NCBI RefSeq assembly: GCF_965208555.1
Contig: NZ_OZ242342.1
Coordinates: 186,001-250,000, forward strand
Source of the DNA: Poriferisodalis sp965208555
GTDB lineage: Bacteria; Actinomycetota; Acidimicrobiia; Acidimicrobiales; Poriferisodalaceae
Direction of reading: 5' to 3'
DNA length: 64,000 bases
In this document: positions 1-8,892 of the stretch, piece by piece
Position numbering within the stretch: the stretch's first letter is position 1
Layout of the letters: each line of letters starts with the position of its first letter
Notes under the pieces: generated by a model
Told to the model about the DNA's origin: nothing
Seen by the model: the letters and a program-made list of their open reading frames with translations, nothing else
The model's database searches: none
Position numbers and translations under genes: made by a program

Positions 1-348
1 CGGGCACTCGCGAAAGGTCACATCCGAATGCCACGTCTCGGCGGCCTGAAAGCTGTCGGCAGTGGACTCGAGCACAAGAATCTCGGGGTGTTCGGGCACA
101 TTGCGCGCGAACGGATGGACCTCAAGCTCGCCGAAAGCCCTGCCGTAGGCCACGTGCTGGGCCTGGGTCAGCTCCTGGTCGCGGAAGAACAGCACCTTGT
201 GGGCCATCCAGGCGTCATGAAGCTCGGAGATCAGCTCGTCGTCGAGTTCGCGCAGGTCGACACCGGAGATTTCCGCGCCGATGGTGCCGGTCAGCGGTTC
301 GACCCGGATCCGATCGTAATCCTTCGACTGCACGGCGTTGATGCGCAC
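1..348 (-). CDS. TauD/TfdA-family Fe(II)/2-oxoglutarate dioxygenase, N-terminal part (cut by window edge)
   Basis: The 116 N-terminal codons are visible; the 3' end lies beyond the left edge. I place the start at GTG 348, preceded by an AAGGGGAGC ribosome site about 5 nt upstream. The fold-typical N-terminus (GAEISGVDL, residues 24-32), the segment VLFFRDQEL (52-60) and the metal-binding motif WHSD (H107, D109) identify the family, which couples 2-oxoglutarate decarboxylation to hydroxylation of substrates such as taurine, alkylsulfates or aryloxyacetates. The distal iron-binding histidine and the 2-oxoglutarate arginine are outside the window, so substrate class cannot be judged. It is transcribed divergently from the TetR-type gene at 413, whose product could control it. 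A second family member sits at 7169-8008. Family assignment is secure, function is not. Confidence 0.9.
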   Translation of the reverse strand, partial: MRINAVQSKDYDRIRVEPLTGTIGAEISGVDLRELDDELISELHDAWMAHKVLFFRDQELTQAQHVAYGRAFGELEVHPFARNVPEHPEILVLESTADSFQAAETWHSDVTFRECP

Positions 349-412
349 GTCGGCTCCCCTTTGCAGCTACGCGCGGCGCTCCGTCGCAGCGCTCTGGGCG
401 TAGATTAGCCGT

Positions 413-1594
413 GTGGCTGCACTTGACGCCGACCAGGATCTCAGCTCGGAGCTCCATCCCGCGACCGCGCTGATCGACGCCGCGACTGAGTTGCTCTCGG
501 CCGAGCCGCCCTCCGCTGTCTCAGGTCGGCGCATCGCATCAGCAGCCGGGGTCAACTACGCACAGATCCACCGGCACTTCGGTTCCAAGCGCGAATTGTG
601 CCGGCAGGTGCTCGACCGTCTCAGCGACGCATTCGTCGCCGATGCCTTCCCGCCCGGCGCTGCGGTGCCCACCCCGGGCACCGTGATGCGGCACGACTCG
701 TTCGTGCGGGTGCTGACCCAGATCCAGCTTGATCAGGCGACACTCGATCTGCGGCCGGAACATCCGATCATCGACCGCTACCGCGATGGGTTGAACGCGT
801 TGCGCCCCGAGCTGAATTCCGATGCCCTCGACACATTGGTAGCGCTGTCATGTGCCATGCAGCTCGGCGTCAGCATCCACCGCACGCCGCTGGTGCGCTC
901 GGCCGGTCTCGACGACAACGCAGATCTTGTCGACCGGGAACTGGTGCTGATGATCGAGCATCTGCACGCAGGCCGCGGGCCGTTCACCGGCGGCAGATTC
1001 ACCTCCAGGCGGCTGCACGCTCGCGGACCCCAAGCGTCGGCACGATCCCGTGCGACGGGCCGGCCACAGGCAGAACAACGCCTCGTGGCTGCAGCCGTCG
1101 ACTTGCTTGCCAGCAGGACGCCGTCCTCCATCTCCGGGCGCCGGCTCGCCACCCGTGCCGGCGTGAACTACGGGCTGATCCATCACTACTTCGGCTCGGC
1201 AAGCGAAGTGCTGGCCCAAGCGTCCCGGCAGCTTCGAGACCATTACTACGAAGCCGAATCGGGTCCCGGACTGATCCCGGACTTCTTCTCCGCGCGGGCA
1301 CATCCCGGCTATGTCCGAGCGCTCACACACATCGCACTCGACACGAAACTGGCTGCAACCGGCGATCACTTCCCCGTTGTCGGCGCCCTGCTCGACCGCC
1401 ATCGCAGCCGGCATGGCGAACCGGCAGCCCCCGAACGCTGCCGCTTCCTGCTCGTCGCCGCCGCCCAGTTGGCGTGGTCGCTGTTCGAGCCCCTGTTCGC
1501 TACCGCACTCGGTCGGAACCTGATCGAGCTCGAGCCGCAGGCGGCGACCCTGCTCGCCCGCATGCTCAGCTTCGAGGAGTATCCGGCACGATGA
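413..1594 (+). CDS. TetR-type regulator with two tandem TetR units in one chain
   Basis: This 393-residue protein is about twice the usual TetR length. It contains two recognisable TetR N-terminal helix-turn-helix regions: residues about 20-70 (SGRRIASAAGVNYAQIHRHF) and about 220-270 (SGRRLATRAGVNYGLIHHYF). Each is followed by its own helical ligand/dimerisation-like segment. The two HTH units are clearly similar, so an internal duplication or fusion of paralogues is likely; one chain could then bind both operator halves without dimerising. The start is GTG 413, six bases after a TAGATT box (401-406), the spacing expected for a leaderless transcript. It lies divergent to the dioxygenase at 1-348 and just upstream of the P450 and alkylsulfatase genes, which are the likely targets. 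The ligand is unknown. Confidence 0.88.
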   Translation: MAALDADQDLSSELHPATALIDAATELLSAEPPSAVSGRRIASAAGVNYAQIHRHFGSKRELCRQVLDRLSDAFVADAFPPGAAVPTPGTVMRHDSFVRVLTQIQLDQATLDLRPEHPIIDRYRDGLNALRPELNSDALDTLVALSCAMQLGVSIHRTPLVRSAGLDDNADLVDRELVLMIEHLHAGRGPFTGGRFTSRRLHARGPQASARSRATGRPQAEQRLVAAAVDLLASRTPSSISGRRLATRAGVNYGLIHHYFGSASEVLAQASRQLRDHYYEAESGPGLIPDFFSARAHPGYVRALTHIALDTKLAATGDHFPVVGALLDRHRSRHGEPAAPERCRFLLVAAAQLAWSLFEPLFATALGRNLIELEPQAATLLARMLSFEEYPAR

Positions 1595-1648
1595 CTCCCC
1601 AACGCACCCTGGAAGACTGAACCGGCAATCAAGAAGGGATACTGCCCC

Positions 1649-2887
1649 ATGACCGATACAGCACCCGTCGACGACTGGGACACTGACTACGACATCTTCG
1701 ACCCCGGTTACGTGCGTGATCCAGCGCCTGTCTGGGATGAGCTGCGGGGACGCTGCCCGATCGCGCACACAGAACGCTGGGGCGGTTCGTTCTTGCCGAC
1801 GCGCTACGCGGACGTTCAGGCGCTTGCGAAGATGGTCCCTGAGTTGTCCAGCAGCGATCCCCTGGTGACCTCGCCGCCGCCGGAGGTCATCGAGGATCTG
1901 CTCGCCGATCCGACCTTCGAGAAGTACGGCACGAACGCCGCTCCGATTTCCGAGGATCCACCGGTCCACGGCTGGACCCGCCGGCTGCTGCTGCCGCACT
2001 TCGCGCCCAAGGCGGTGGAGTCGCACCGCGCGTACACCACCGAGCTCGCTAACCGGCTGATCTCCGAGTTCATCGACGACGGCAAGGTGGACGGTGCCGG
2101 GCAGTACGCACAGCAGATCCCGCCCCGGGTCATAGCCCACCTGCTGGGCATCGACGAGAGCCGCGTCGAGGAATTCACGCACTGGATCCGCTGCTTGCTG
2201 GAACTCGGGCTGACGAATCCCGAGCTTCGCATCAAGTACCGCAAGGTCATACGGCAGTTCTTCTACGAAGTCGTCGAAGAACGGCAGGCCAATCCCGACG
2301 ACGGCTTCGTCTCGGCACTGCTGGCGGGAACCGACGACGAAGGCAACCCCATTGACCCGGTCATGGTGGTGGGCATGCTCAACCTGCAGCTCATCGCGGG
2401 CATCGACACCACCTGGAGCTCGATCGGCTCAGCGCTGTGGCATTTCGGCACCCACCCCGCTGACCGCGAGCGCATGGCGGCCGAGCCTGATCTGTGGCCG
2501 TCGGCCATCGAGGAGCTGCTGCGCTTCTACGCACCAGTGACCATGGGGCGCCGAGCCGCGACCGACATCGACTACGGGGGCGTCACGATTCCCCAGGGCA
2601 GCAAGGTGCTCATGAACTTCCCGGGCGCAAACCGCGACCCGGAGATGTTCGAGCGCCCCGACGAGGTGATCTTGGATCGGCCTCACAACCGCCATGTCGC
2701 ATTCGGCGTCGGCATTCATCGCTGCGCCGGATCGAACTTGGCCCGTATGGAAATGGATATTGCGCTGCGCACTTGGTTCGAGCGCATTCCCGACTTCGAG
2801 GTGAGCGAACCACACGCGGTCACCTGGGCCGGCGGACAGGTCCGCGGTCCTCGCTACCTGCCGATCCAGTTCCCGACAGCCCGCTGA
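1649..2887 (+). CDS. Cytochrome P450
   Basis: A 412-residue soluble bacterial P450 of usual length. The I-helix oxygen-activation motif AGIDTTWS is at residues 250-257, the ExxR pair at about 288-291 (EELLR), and the heme loop FGVGIHRCAG at about 351-360 with the axial Cys near 358. The family inserts one oxygen atom into a C-H bond or alkene, using electrons from a ferredoxin and reductase; neither partner is encoded nearby, so redox proteins must come from elsewhere. An AAGAAGGGA ribosome site precedes ATG 1649. The next gene, an alkylsulfatase, begins 17 bases after the stop, so the two are probably co-transcribed and may act on the same aliphatic or terpenoid substrate. Substrate is not deducible from sequence alone. 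Confidence 0.95.
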   Translation: MTDTAPVDDWDTDYDIFDPGYVRDPAPVWDELRGRCPIAHTERWGGSFLPTRYADVQALAKMVPELSSSDPLVTSPPPEVIEDLLADPTFEKYGTNAAPISEDPPVHGWTRRLLLPHFAPKAVESHRAYTTELANRLISEFIDDGKVDGAGQYAQQIPPRVIAHLLGIDESRVEEFTHWIRCLLELGLTNPELRIKYRKVIRQFFYEVVEERQANPDDGFVSALLAGTDDEGNPIDPVMVVGMLNLQLIAGIDTTWSSIGSALWHFGTHPADRERMAAEPDLWPSAIEELLRFYAPVTMGRRAATDIDYGGVTIPQGSKVLMNFPGANRDPEMFERPDEVILDRPHNRHVAFGVGIHRCAGSNLARMEMDIALRTWFERIPDFEVSEPHAVTWAGGQVRGPRYLPIQFPTAR

Positions 2888-2904
2888 ATCTGCGCAGCGA
2901 CAAC

Positions 2905-4806
2905 ATGGCCACCCGCCCGGACGACCAACGCGAAGAGGCAGGCGCACTGCAGCCAAGAGCCCCGACTGGCTTCACCGCTGCGGCCAATTCTGCCGCCGCA
3001 GTCTCCTTCGACGACCCCGGTGACTTCGAACGAGCCGCCCGAGGCCTCGTCGCCCAGCTTGACGACGGCCGCGTCACCCTGGGTGACCACGTGGTGTTCG
3101 ATGTCGCCCGCCATGCCTTCGTCTCCGAGTCGGAAGCAGCGCCCCCGTCGGTGCACCCGAGCCTGTGGCGGCAGGCGCGGCTCAACGTCCATCACGGGCT
3201 CTTCGAGGTCGCCGACGGCGTCTGGCAGGTGCGGGGCTACGACATCGCCAACATCACGTTCCTGGCCGGCACCGACGGCTGGCTGGTCATCGATCCGCTG
3301 ACGAACGCCCCCGCCGCAGCCGCAGCGCTGGACCTCGCCAACCGGACGCTCGGCACCCGACCGGTGAATTCGATCATCTACACGCATTCCCACGCCGACC
3401 ACTTCGGCGGCGTGCTCGGCGTGACAGATGCAGAGGCCGTGGCCAACGGCGATGTGCAGATCGTGGCACCCGACGGGTTCCTCGAAGAAGTCGTGAGCGA
3501 GTTCGTCATCGCCGGGCCGATCATGGGACGGCGGGCCGCCTACCAGTTCGGGCCGCTGTTGTCGCCGGGCCCGCTCGGCCACGTCGATTGCGGGCTGGGC
3601 TCCACGATGGGCTTGGCACGCTCCGACCTGATCGCTCCCACCGACACCATCTACGAGACCGGCGAGGAGCGCGTGCTGAGCGGCATCCGGATCGTGTTCC
3701 AGAACACGCCTGACGCCGAAGCGCCCGCGGAGATGAACTTCTTCTTCCCCGACAAGCGCCTGCTGTGCATGGCCGAGAACTGCACGCACACGCTGCACAA
3801 CCTGTATCCGATCCGCGGTGCACAGACCCGTGACGCCCTCGCGTGGAGCAAGTACATCCAGGAGGCGCTGGACCTCTGGGGTGACAGCACCGACGTGATG
3901 TTCGCCAGCCATCACTGGCCCCGTTTCGGGAATACGGACGTGCGGGGCTTCCTGACGATGCAGCGTGACGTGTACCGCTGGATGCACGACCAGACGATGC
4001 GTCTTGCCAATCAAGGCCTGCGGCCGACCGAGATCGCCGCCCGGCTGCGATTGCCGGCTGAGTTCGATCAGTCCCATGTGCAGGGCTACTACGGCACGGT
4101 CTCGCACAACTGCCGCTCGGTCTACAACCGCTATCTCGGCTGGTATGACGGCAATCCGGCCAACCTCGACCCGCTCCCGCCGGTCGAAGCAGGTGCCAAC
4201 TACGTCGAGTTCATGGGCGGCGCCGATGCCGTGCTGGCCAAGGCGCGCGAGTGCTTCGAGCGGGGCGAGTACCGCTGGGTGGCCCAGGTCGTGAATCACC
4301 TGGTGTTCGCCGACCCTGCGAACGCCGAGGCCCGCAGCCTGCAGGCCGAAGCGCTGGAACAACTCGGCTACCAGTCAGAGTCGGCCACCTGGCGAAACGC
4401 CTACCTGATGGGCGCGAAGGAACTGCGGGAGGGCTCCCCTGACTGGGGCCGCATCCCCACCCGGGACATGTCGCAGGCCATGCGCCCCGAGCACCTCTTC
4501 GACGTGATCGGTATCCGCTTCGATCCCGACGCGTTCACGGCAGGGCCGGCGACGTTCAACTTCCGCTTCACCGACCTCGACGAGGATCACGTGCTCGGCG
4601 TCGGCCGTTCGGCAGTACACCACCGCCGCGACGCCGTCGATGGCGGCGCCGCGGCCTCGGTGCGTACCGACCGGGCCACGCTGGCCGCTGCGCTCAATGA
4701 CGCCAGCGCCCTCGACGGGGTCGAGATCGTCGGAGATCGGGCGCTGCTGCAGTCGCTGTTGGCCAGCCTGACCGTGTTCACGACGGCCGCGCTCATCGAG
4801 CCCTGA
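2905..4806 (+). CDS. Linear alkylsulfatase, metallo-beta-lactamase fold (SdsA1/BDS1 type)
   Basis: A 633-residue protein starting at ATG 2905, 17 bases after the P450 stop; the open frame extends further upstream but only through P450 sequence. The binuclear zinc motif HSHADHFGG lies at residues about 161-169. Further conserved blocks include TPDAEAPAEMNFFFP and ENCTHTLHNLYPIRG, which carry other metal and sulfate ligands. A central alpha-helical dimerisation region follows, then a C-terminal SCP2-like domain of about 130 residues that in the family binds the aliphatic chain. The family hydrolyses primary or secondary alkyl sulfates to alcohol and sulfate. No export signal is visible, so a cytoplasmic location is likely. 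Together with the P450 it may desulfate and oxidise an aliphatic sulfate ester. It ends six bases before the convergent arylsulfatase gene. Confidence 0.93.
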   Translation: MATRPDDQREEAGALQPRAPTGFTAAANSAAAVSFDDPGDFERAARGLVAQLDDGRVTLGDHVVFDVARHAFVSESEAAPPSVHPSLWRQARLNVHHGLFEVADGVWQVRGYDIANITFLAGTDGWLVIDPLTNAPAAAAALDLANRTLGTRPVNSIIYTHSHADHFGGVLGVTDAEAVANGDVQIVAPDGFLEEVVSEFVIAGPIMGRRAAYQFGPLLSPGPLGHVDCGLGSTMGLARSDLIAPTDTIYETGEERVLSGIRIVFQNTPDAEAPAEMNFFFPDKRLLCMAENCTHTLHNLYPIRGAQTRDALAWSKYIQEALDLWGDSTDVMFASHHWPRFGNTDVRGFLTMQRDVYRWMHDQTMRLANQGLRPTEIAARLRLPAEFDQSHVQGYYGTVSHNCRSVYNRYLGWYDGNPANLDPLPPVEAGANYVEFMGGADAVLAKARECFERGEYRWVAQVVNHLVFADPANAEARSLQAEALEQLGYQSESATWRNAYLMGAKELREGSPDWGRIPTRDMSQAMRPEHLFDVIGIRFDPDAFTAGPATFNFRFTDLDEDHVLGVGRSAVHHRRDAVDGGAAASVRTDRATLAAALNDASALDGVEIVGDRALLQSLLASLTVFTTAALIEP

Positions 4807-4812
4807 TCGCGG

Positions 4813-7074
4813 CTACTGGTCGACGAGTGCGTTGCGGGCTTCGACCTCGGCAGCTGCACGAAGGTCGTCACGGTCGTTGTCCAACCGGAACTCGACGTGT
4901 CGCAGCACCCCCTGGAAGTCATTGGGACCGGCGTACGCGGCGGTGACGGTGGGGCCGAGATCGCGCCCGACGTCCATGCCGTACAGCGACTGCCGGAACG
5001 GCATCGTCTCCATGTCGACCGATCCGAGCTCTCGTGCCGGCTCGCCGTCAGTGCGCTGCCACACGGTTGCCGTTCCCGTGTGCTCAGCGCTCTTCGCATA
5101 ACGGACGCCCAGCACGACTTCCCCGCTCGGCACCGGTTCGCTGGCACGCACGCCGAAGGAACGTCCCAGATTGTTGTACTCGAAGCACAGCACCCCGCTG
5201 TCGACATACAGCACGAGCCCACCGGTCCGCGACCCGTACGCCACCAGCACTCCGTCGGTTCCCGCTGAGGTGTCCGCTTCCACGGCGATCTCGAACGAAC
5301 GGTTCCGCACATCCGGGCACTTGAACCGCTCGAGATGCGGCATGCCCGCCGGGTAGCGCAGCCGGGTCGCCGATGCGTCTGGGCCGGGCCGGCGCAGCAC
5401 GAACAGCTCCACGCCTCGATCGTCCAGCGGCAGCACGTTGTAGGTGCCGGCTTGGTCCCACCACAGCTCGATCAGCTCGCGCAGCTTGTCCGGGTGGGCC
5501 TCGGAGAGGTCATGGATCTCGGCGAAGTCGTTGCGGGTGTCGTAGAGCGCCCATTCATCCTCAGAGAACGGCACTCCCTGGCGGTGGAGGGTCACCGCCT
5601 TCCATCCGTCGTGGTAGATCGCCCGATGGCCCAGCATCTCGTAGTACTGCGTGGTGCGGGCCGACGGCGTCTCAGCATTCGCCGGGTCGAACGTGGGCCG
5701 CATGGAGATTCCCTCGACGGGCTGTTGCGCGATGCCGTTGTGAACAGCCGGAGCCTCCACGCCGACCACGTCCAGGATGGTGGGCATCAGGTCGATCACG
5801 TGGTGGTACTGGTCGCGGATGCCCCCGGCGTCGGCGATGCCTGACGGCCAGTGCACGATCAGCGGATCGCGGATGCCGCCTTCGTAGGTGTTCTGCTTGT
5901 AGAAACGCAGCGGCGTGTTGCCGGCTTGCGCCCAGCCCCACGGGTAGTTGTTGTAGAGGTTCGGCCCGCCGATCTGATCGATGAACGGCACCATGTCGGC
6001 GACGTCGAGCCGCTGGCGGTTGAAGAAGATGTTCTCGTTGGTCAGTCCGTGGCGGCCGCCTTCCTGCGAGGCGCCGTTGTCGGACAGCAGCACGATCAAC
6101 GTGTCGTCCAGCAGGTCGGCTCGGTTCAGGTAGTCCACCAGCCGGCCGATCTGGTCGTCCGTGTGATCCAGGAACGCGGCGAACGTTTCCTGCATGCGGC
6201 TGTACAGCCGCCGCTGGTCGGCGTCGAGCTCGTCCCACGGCTGCACGCCCGGGTTGCGCGGCGACAGCTCGGCGCCGGCCGGAACCACGCCCAGCTCCCG
6301 CTGGCGGGCGAACCAGCGATCCCGCGTGACATCCCAGCCCTCGTCGTAGCGGCCCCGGTACTTGTCCAGGTACGCCTGCGGTGCCTGGTGCGGCGAGTGC
6401 GTCGCTCCGAAGGCGAGGTACGTCAGGAACCTCCGCGACGGTGCTGTGGCCTGCTGGGCGGCGATCATCGAGATGGCCTGATCGACGAGGTCTTCTGAGA
6501 GGTGGTAGTCGGGCTCGCTCGGTGGGTCGACGGGGTGGTTGTCGATAACCAGCTCAGGCGAGAACTGGTCGGTGGCGCCGCCGAGGAACCCGTAGAAGCG
6601 GTCGAAGCCGCGCCCCAGCGGCCAGTGGTCGAATGGACCGGCGGGTCCGCAGTCGGCCAGGTTCGCGAGGTGCCACTTGCCCAAGGCGAAGGTTGCGTAG
6701 CCGTAGCTTCCCAATACCTCTGCGAACGTGGACGCCGACGGCGCGATCACGCCGCGGCAGTTCGAGAAGCCCGTGTCCACGTTCGACAGGAACCGCATGC
6801 CGACCGAGTGGTGATTGCGACCGCTGAGCAGGCACGCCCGTGTCGGCGAGCACAGCGCTGTGGTGTGGAAGTTGGTGTAGCGAAGGCCGCCCGCCGCAAG
6901 CCGATCGATGTTGGGGGTGTCGATGTCGCTGCCGTAGCACCCGAAGTGGGCAAAGCCCGTGTCGTCGAACACGATCACAACGACATTCGGCGCCTCCGCA
7001 GGGGCTGACGGTCGCGTCTCCCACGCGGGGCTCAGCTCTGCGGCGGTGGTTCCGGGGCGTTCGCGGTCTCGCAT
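4813..7074 (-). CDS. Arylsulfatase (formylglycine-dependent, alkaline-phosphatase superfamily)
   Basis: A 753-residue sulfatase. The N-terminal metal site is VVIVFDDTG (D37, D38), and the activation motif is C75-S-P-T-R within CSPTRACLLSGR, where the cysteine must be converted to formylglycine by a maturase (none in this window). An extra C-terminal beta domain of about 180 residues is present, as in large actinobacterial arylsulfatases of the AtsA type. No signal peptide is seen, which fits a cytoplasmic enzyme matured by an FGE-type protein. It is the last gene of the minus-strand run from 12821, 94 bases after the TauD-type gene. ATG 7074 is preceded by GGAGGCG and a TAGACG box, so a private promoter is also possible. 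It removes sulfate from an aryl or steroid-like ester. Confidence 0.95.
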   Translation of the reverse strand: MRDRERPGTTAAELSPAWETRPSAPAEAPNVVVIVFDDTGFAHFGCYGSDIDTPNIDRLAAGGLRYTNFHTTALCSPTRACLLSGRNHHSVGMRFLSNVDTGFSNCRGVIAPSASTFAEVLGSYGYATFALGKWHLANLADCGPAGPFDHWPLGRGFDRFYGFLGGATDQFSPELVIDNHPVDPPSEPDYHLSEDLVDQAISMIAAQQATAPSRRFLTYLAFGATHSPHQAPQAYLDKYRGRYDEGWDVTRDRWFARQRELGVVPAGAELSPRNPGVQPWDELDADQRRLYSRMQETFAAFLDHTDDQIGRLVDYLNRADLLDDTLIVLLSDNGASQEGGRHGLTNENIFFNRQRLDVADMVPFIDQIGGPNLYNNYPWGWAQAGNTPLRFYKQNTYEGGIRDPLIVHWPSGIADAGGIRDQYHHVIDLMPTILDVVGVEAPAVHNGIAQQPVEGISMRPTFDPANAETPSARTTQYYEMLGHRAIYHDGWKAVTLHRQGVPFSEDEWALYDTRNDFAEIHDLSEAHPDKLRELIELWWDQAGTYNVLPLDDRGVELFVLRRPGPDASATRLRYPAGMPHLERFKCPDVRNRSFEIAVEADTSAGTDGVLVAYGSRTGGLVLYVDSGVLCFEYNNLGRSFGVRASEPVPSGEVVLGVRYAKSAEHTGTATVWQRTDGEPARELGSVDMETMPFRQSLYGMDVGRDLGPTVTAAYAGPNDFQGVLRHVEFRLDNDRDDLRAAAEVEARNALVDQ

Positions 7075-7168
7075 CGCCTCCGTCTAGCAGGCACGCTCCC
7101 AGAACGACGCTTCATGCGACCTCATGCGGCGACGCCGGCAGCGACAGGCGTCGAGCATGGGGCAGGGC

Positions 7169-8008
7169 TCAGGCTGCGATCGGACAGCCCTTCACGGTGA
7201 TGCGGTGCATGAGACGGGTCTCGCCGCGGTAGTCGTTGAGCGCCTTGTGCCAGGTGCAGCGGTTGTCCCAGATGGCGACCGATCCAGGCTCCCACGAGAA
7301 GCGGTACGTGAACTCGACGCTCGAACCGTGCTCGAACAAGTACTCGAGCAGGGGTCGGCTCTCCGCAGCAGTCCATCCGTCGAAGCGAGTCGTGAACGAA
7401 CGGTTGACATACAGCACCGGCCGGCCGCTCACCGGATGGGAGATCACCACCGGATGGGAGACATCGGGACCGAACCGATACCCCTCTTGGAATCGCTCGG
7501 ACCGCTCCGCTTCGGGCAGCTTCGACAATCCGATGCCGAAGGCCTCGTACGACGAGTGCACGGCGCGCAGCCCGCGCAGCGTCTCTTTCATGCCGTCGGA
7601 CAGCGCGTCGTAGGCGGCGTACATCGAGCTGAAGGCAGTGTCACCACCGTGCGACGGCAACTGCCGGGCGACGAGGATCGAGCCGAGTGCTGGCGCCTCC
7701 TCGTAAGAGTGATCGGTGTGCCACGCCTCGCCGATCACGTAGGTGTTCTCTGGGCGTGTGCGGACCTCGGCAATCTGGGGGTACGTCTCGTTGGGTGAGA
7801 AATACGCGTTGACGTCGATCTCCCCGAGCGACTCGGCGAATGCGATGTGCGCTTCGGGTGACAGGTCCTGATCGCGGAAGAACAGCACGCCGTGCTCGCC
7901 GAGGGCCTCAATCAGCGTGCCGGATGCGTCGGCGTCGAGTTTGCCCAACTCAAGCCCGGAGACGAACGCCCCGAGTGCAGCACCGGTCGGTTTGATGTCG
8001 ATCCCCAT
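7169..8008 (-). CDS. TauD/TfdA-family Fe(II)/2-oxoglutarate dioxygenase
   Basis: A 279-residue protein of usual length. The iron site WHTDHS contributes H97 and D99; the third histidine is in RCTWHKAL near the C-terminus, and the nearby ETRLMHR segment supplies the 2-oxoglutarate arginine. The family hydroxylates carbon next to sulfonate, sulfate ester or aryloxy groups, or alpha to a carboxylate. I chose ATG 8008 (MGIDIKPTG, matching the family N-terminus) over an upstream GTG in the same frame at 8044, because a TTGACG-17 bp-TAAACC promoter ends 7 bases before this ATG and overlaps the longer version. It sits between a dihydrodiol-dehydrogenase-like SDR and an arylsulfatase, which favours a sulfated or aromatic substrate. 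The homologue at 1-348 is a separate, divergent copy. Confidence 0.93.
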   Translation of the reverse strand: MGIDIKPTGAALGAFVSGLELGKLDADASGTLIEALGEHGVLFFRDQDLSPEAHIAFAESLGEIDVNAYFSPNETYPQIAEVRTRPENTYVIGEAWHTDHSYEEAPALGSILVARQLPSHGGDTAFSSMYAAYDALSDGMKETLRGLRAVHSSYEAFGIGLSKLPEAERSERFQEGYRFGPDVSHPVVISHPVSGRPVLYVNRSFTTRFDGWTAAESRPLLEYLFEHGSSVEFTYRFSWEPGSVAIWDNRCTWHKALNDYRGETRLMHRITVKGCPIAA

Positions 8009-8044
8009 GGGTGATGGTTTACCGAGATCGCCCCACACCGTCAA
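8009..8044 (-). promoter_or_regulatory. Predicted promoter for the TauD-type dioxygenase, apparently leaderless
   Basis: On the minus strand TTGACG (8044-8039) is followed after 17 bases by TAAACC (8021-8016), then 7 bases to ATG 8008. This is close to a sigma70-type promoter whose transcript would begin at or next to the start codon. It would let the dioxygenase and arylsulfatase be expressed apart from the upstream genes. Prediction only. Confidence 0.5.
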
Positions 8045-8081
8045 ACGTCGGCGCAGCGCGGGCTTCGCCAGTCGGGCAGCC

Positions 8082-8858
8082 TCAACCGAGGTTGGCGCCG
8101 CCGTCGCTGTGGATGAAGCGGCCGGTCATGCCGCGTGACGCGTCGGAGGCGAGGAACACGTAGCACTCCGCGTGGTCGGCAGGGCCGAGTGCGACGTCCA
8201 GTGGGCTGCGCCGCCGGATGGACTCGAGCCGGTCGGGTTCGGAGCCGAGCGATCGGTCACCTAGCCCGAGCGAGCGCAGACCTCGCAGGTCGGTGCTGTG
8301 CGTACCGCCGGGAGCAACGCCATTCACCCGGATGTCAGGTGCCAGCTCATGGGCCAACGACACCACGCAGCCGCGCACGGCGAACTTGCTCGCCACGTAC
8401 AGGACGCCCCCGCGCCCTGGCACAAAGCTGCTGGTGGAGCCGGTCAAAATCACCGAGCCCTTGCTGGCTCGGAGCGGCTCGATGCTGGCTCGCACCGCCA
8501 GCAGCATCGAGCGCACGTTGACGTCCATGACCTCGACGAAGGCGTCGTCGAGGACGTCGGGCGGCAACTCCTCAAGTCCCAGGTAGTAGTCGAACAGTCC
8601 GACGCAGCTCACCAGCGTGTCGATGCCGCCGTAGGCGTCCTGCATCGCCGCGACGGCCGCGTCATTGTCGGCTGCACTCGTGGCATCGCCGCAGATCACG
8701 GGTCCGGCCGATGCCTCAACCAGCGCCTCGCACTTGCGCGAATCGATCTCAAGCGAGCCGACGCTGGCTCCTTCGGCCAAGAAGGAATCGTGGACTCCCC
8801 GGCCAATGCCCGATCCCGCCCCGACGATCAAGGCCCGGTTGCCAGCCAGCCTGCTCAT
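8082..8858 (-). CDS. Short-chain dehydrogenase, cis-dihydrodiol dehydrogenase (BphB) type
   Basis: A 258-residue SDR. The NAD-binding motif GAGSGIG is at residues 13-19, catalytic Y154 and K158 (YVASK) follow a serine near 141-143. Beyond the generic SDR motifs, NGVAPGG and DLRGLRSL resemble cis-2,3-dihydrodiol dehydrogenases of the BphB/HcaB group, which rearomatise the cis-diol made by ring-hydroxylating dioxygenases to a catechol. It begins 34 bases downstream of the dioxygenase beta subunit, exactly where such an enzyme is expected. I infer that it dehydrogenates the diol produced by the 8893-10799 oxygenase. A general SDR role cannot be excluded. Confidence 0.88.
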   Translation of the reverse strand: MSRLAGNRALIVGAGSGIGRGVHDSFLAEGASVGSLEIDSRKCEALVEASAGPVICGDATSAADNDAAVAAMQDAYGGIDTLVSCVGLFDYYLGLEELPPDVLDDAFVEVMDVNVRSMLLAVRASIEPLRASKGSVILTGSTSSFVPGRGGVLYVASKFAVRGCVVSLAHELAPDIRVNGVAPGGTHSTDLRGLRSLGLGDRSLGSEPDRLESIRRRSPLDVALGPADHAECYVFLASDASRGMTGRFIHSDGGANLG

Positions 8859-8892
8859 CTCGGGGCCTCCGCGGCGGCGTCACACGGCGGCT

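Noticed and set aside
2854..4362. Minus-strand open frame of 502 codons opposite the alkylsulfatase
   Set aside because: Antisense to a gene with clear MBL motifs; composition is that of a shadow frame.
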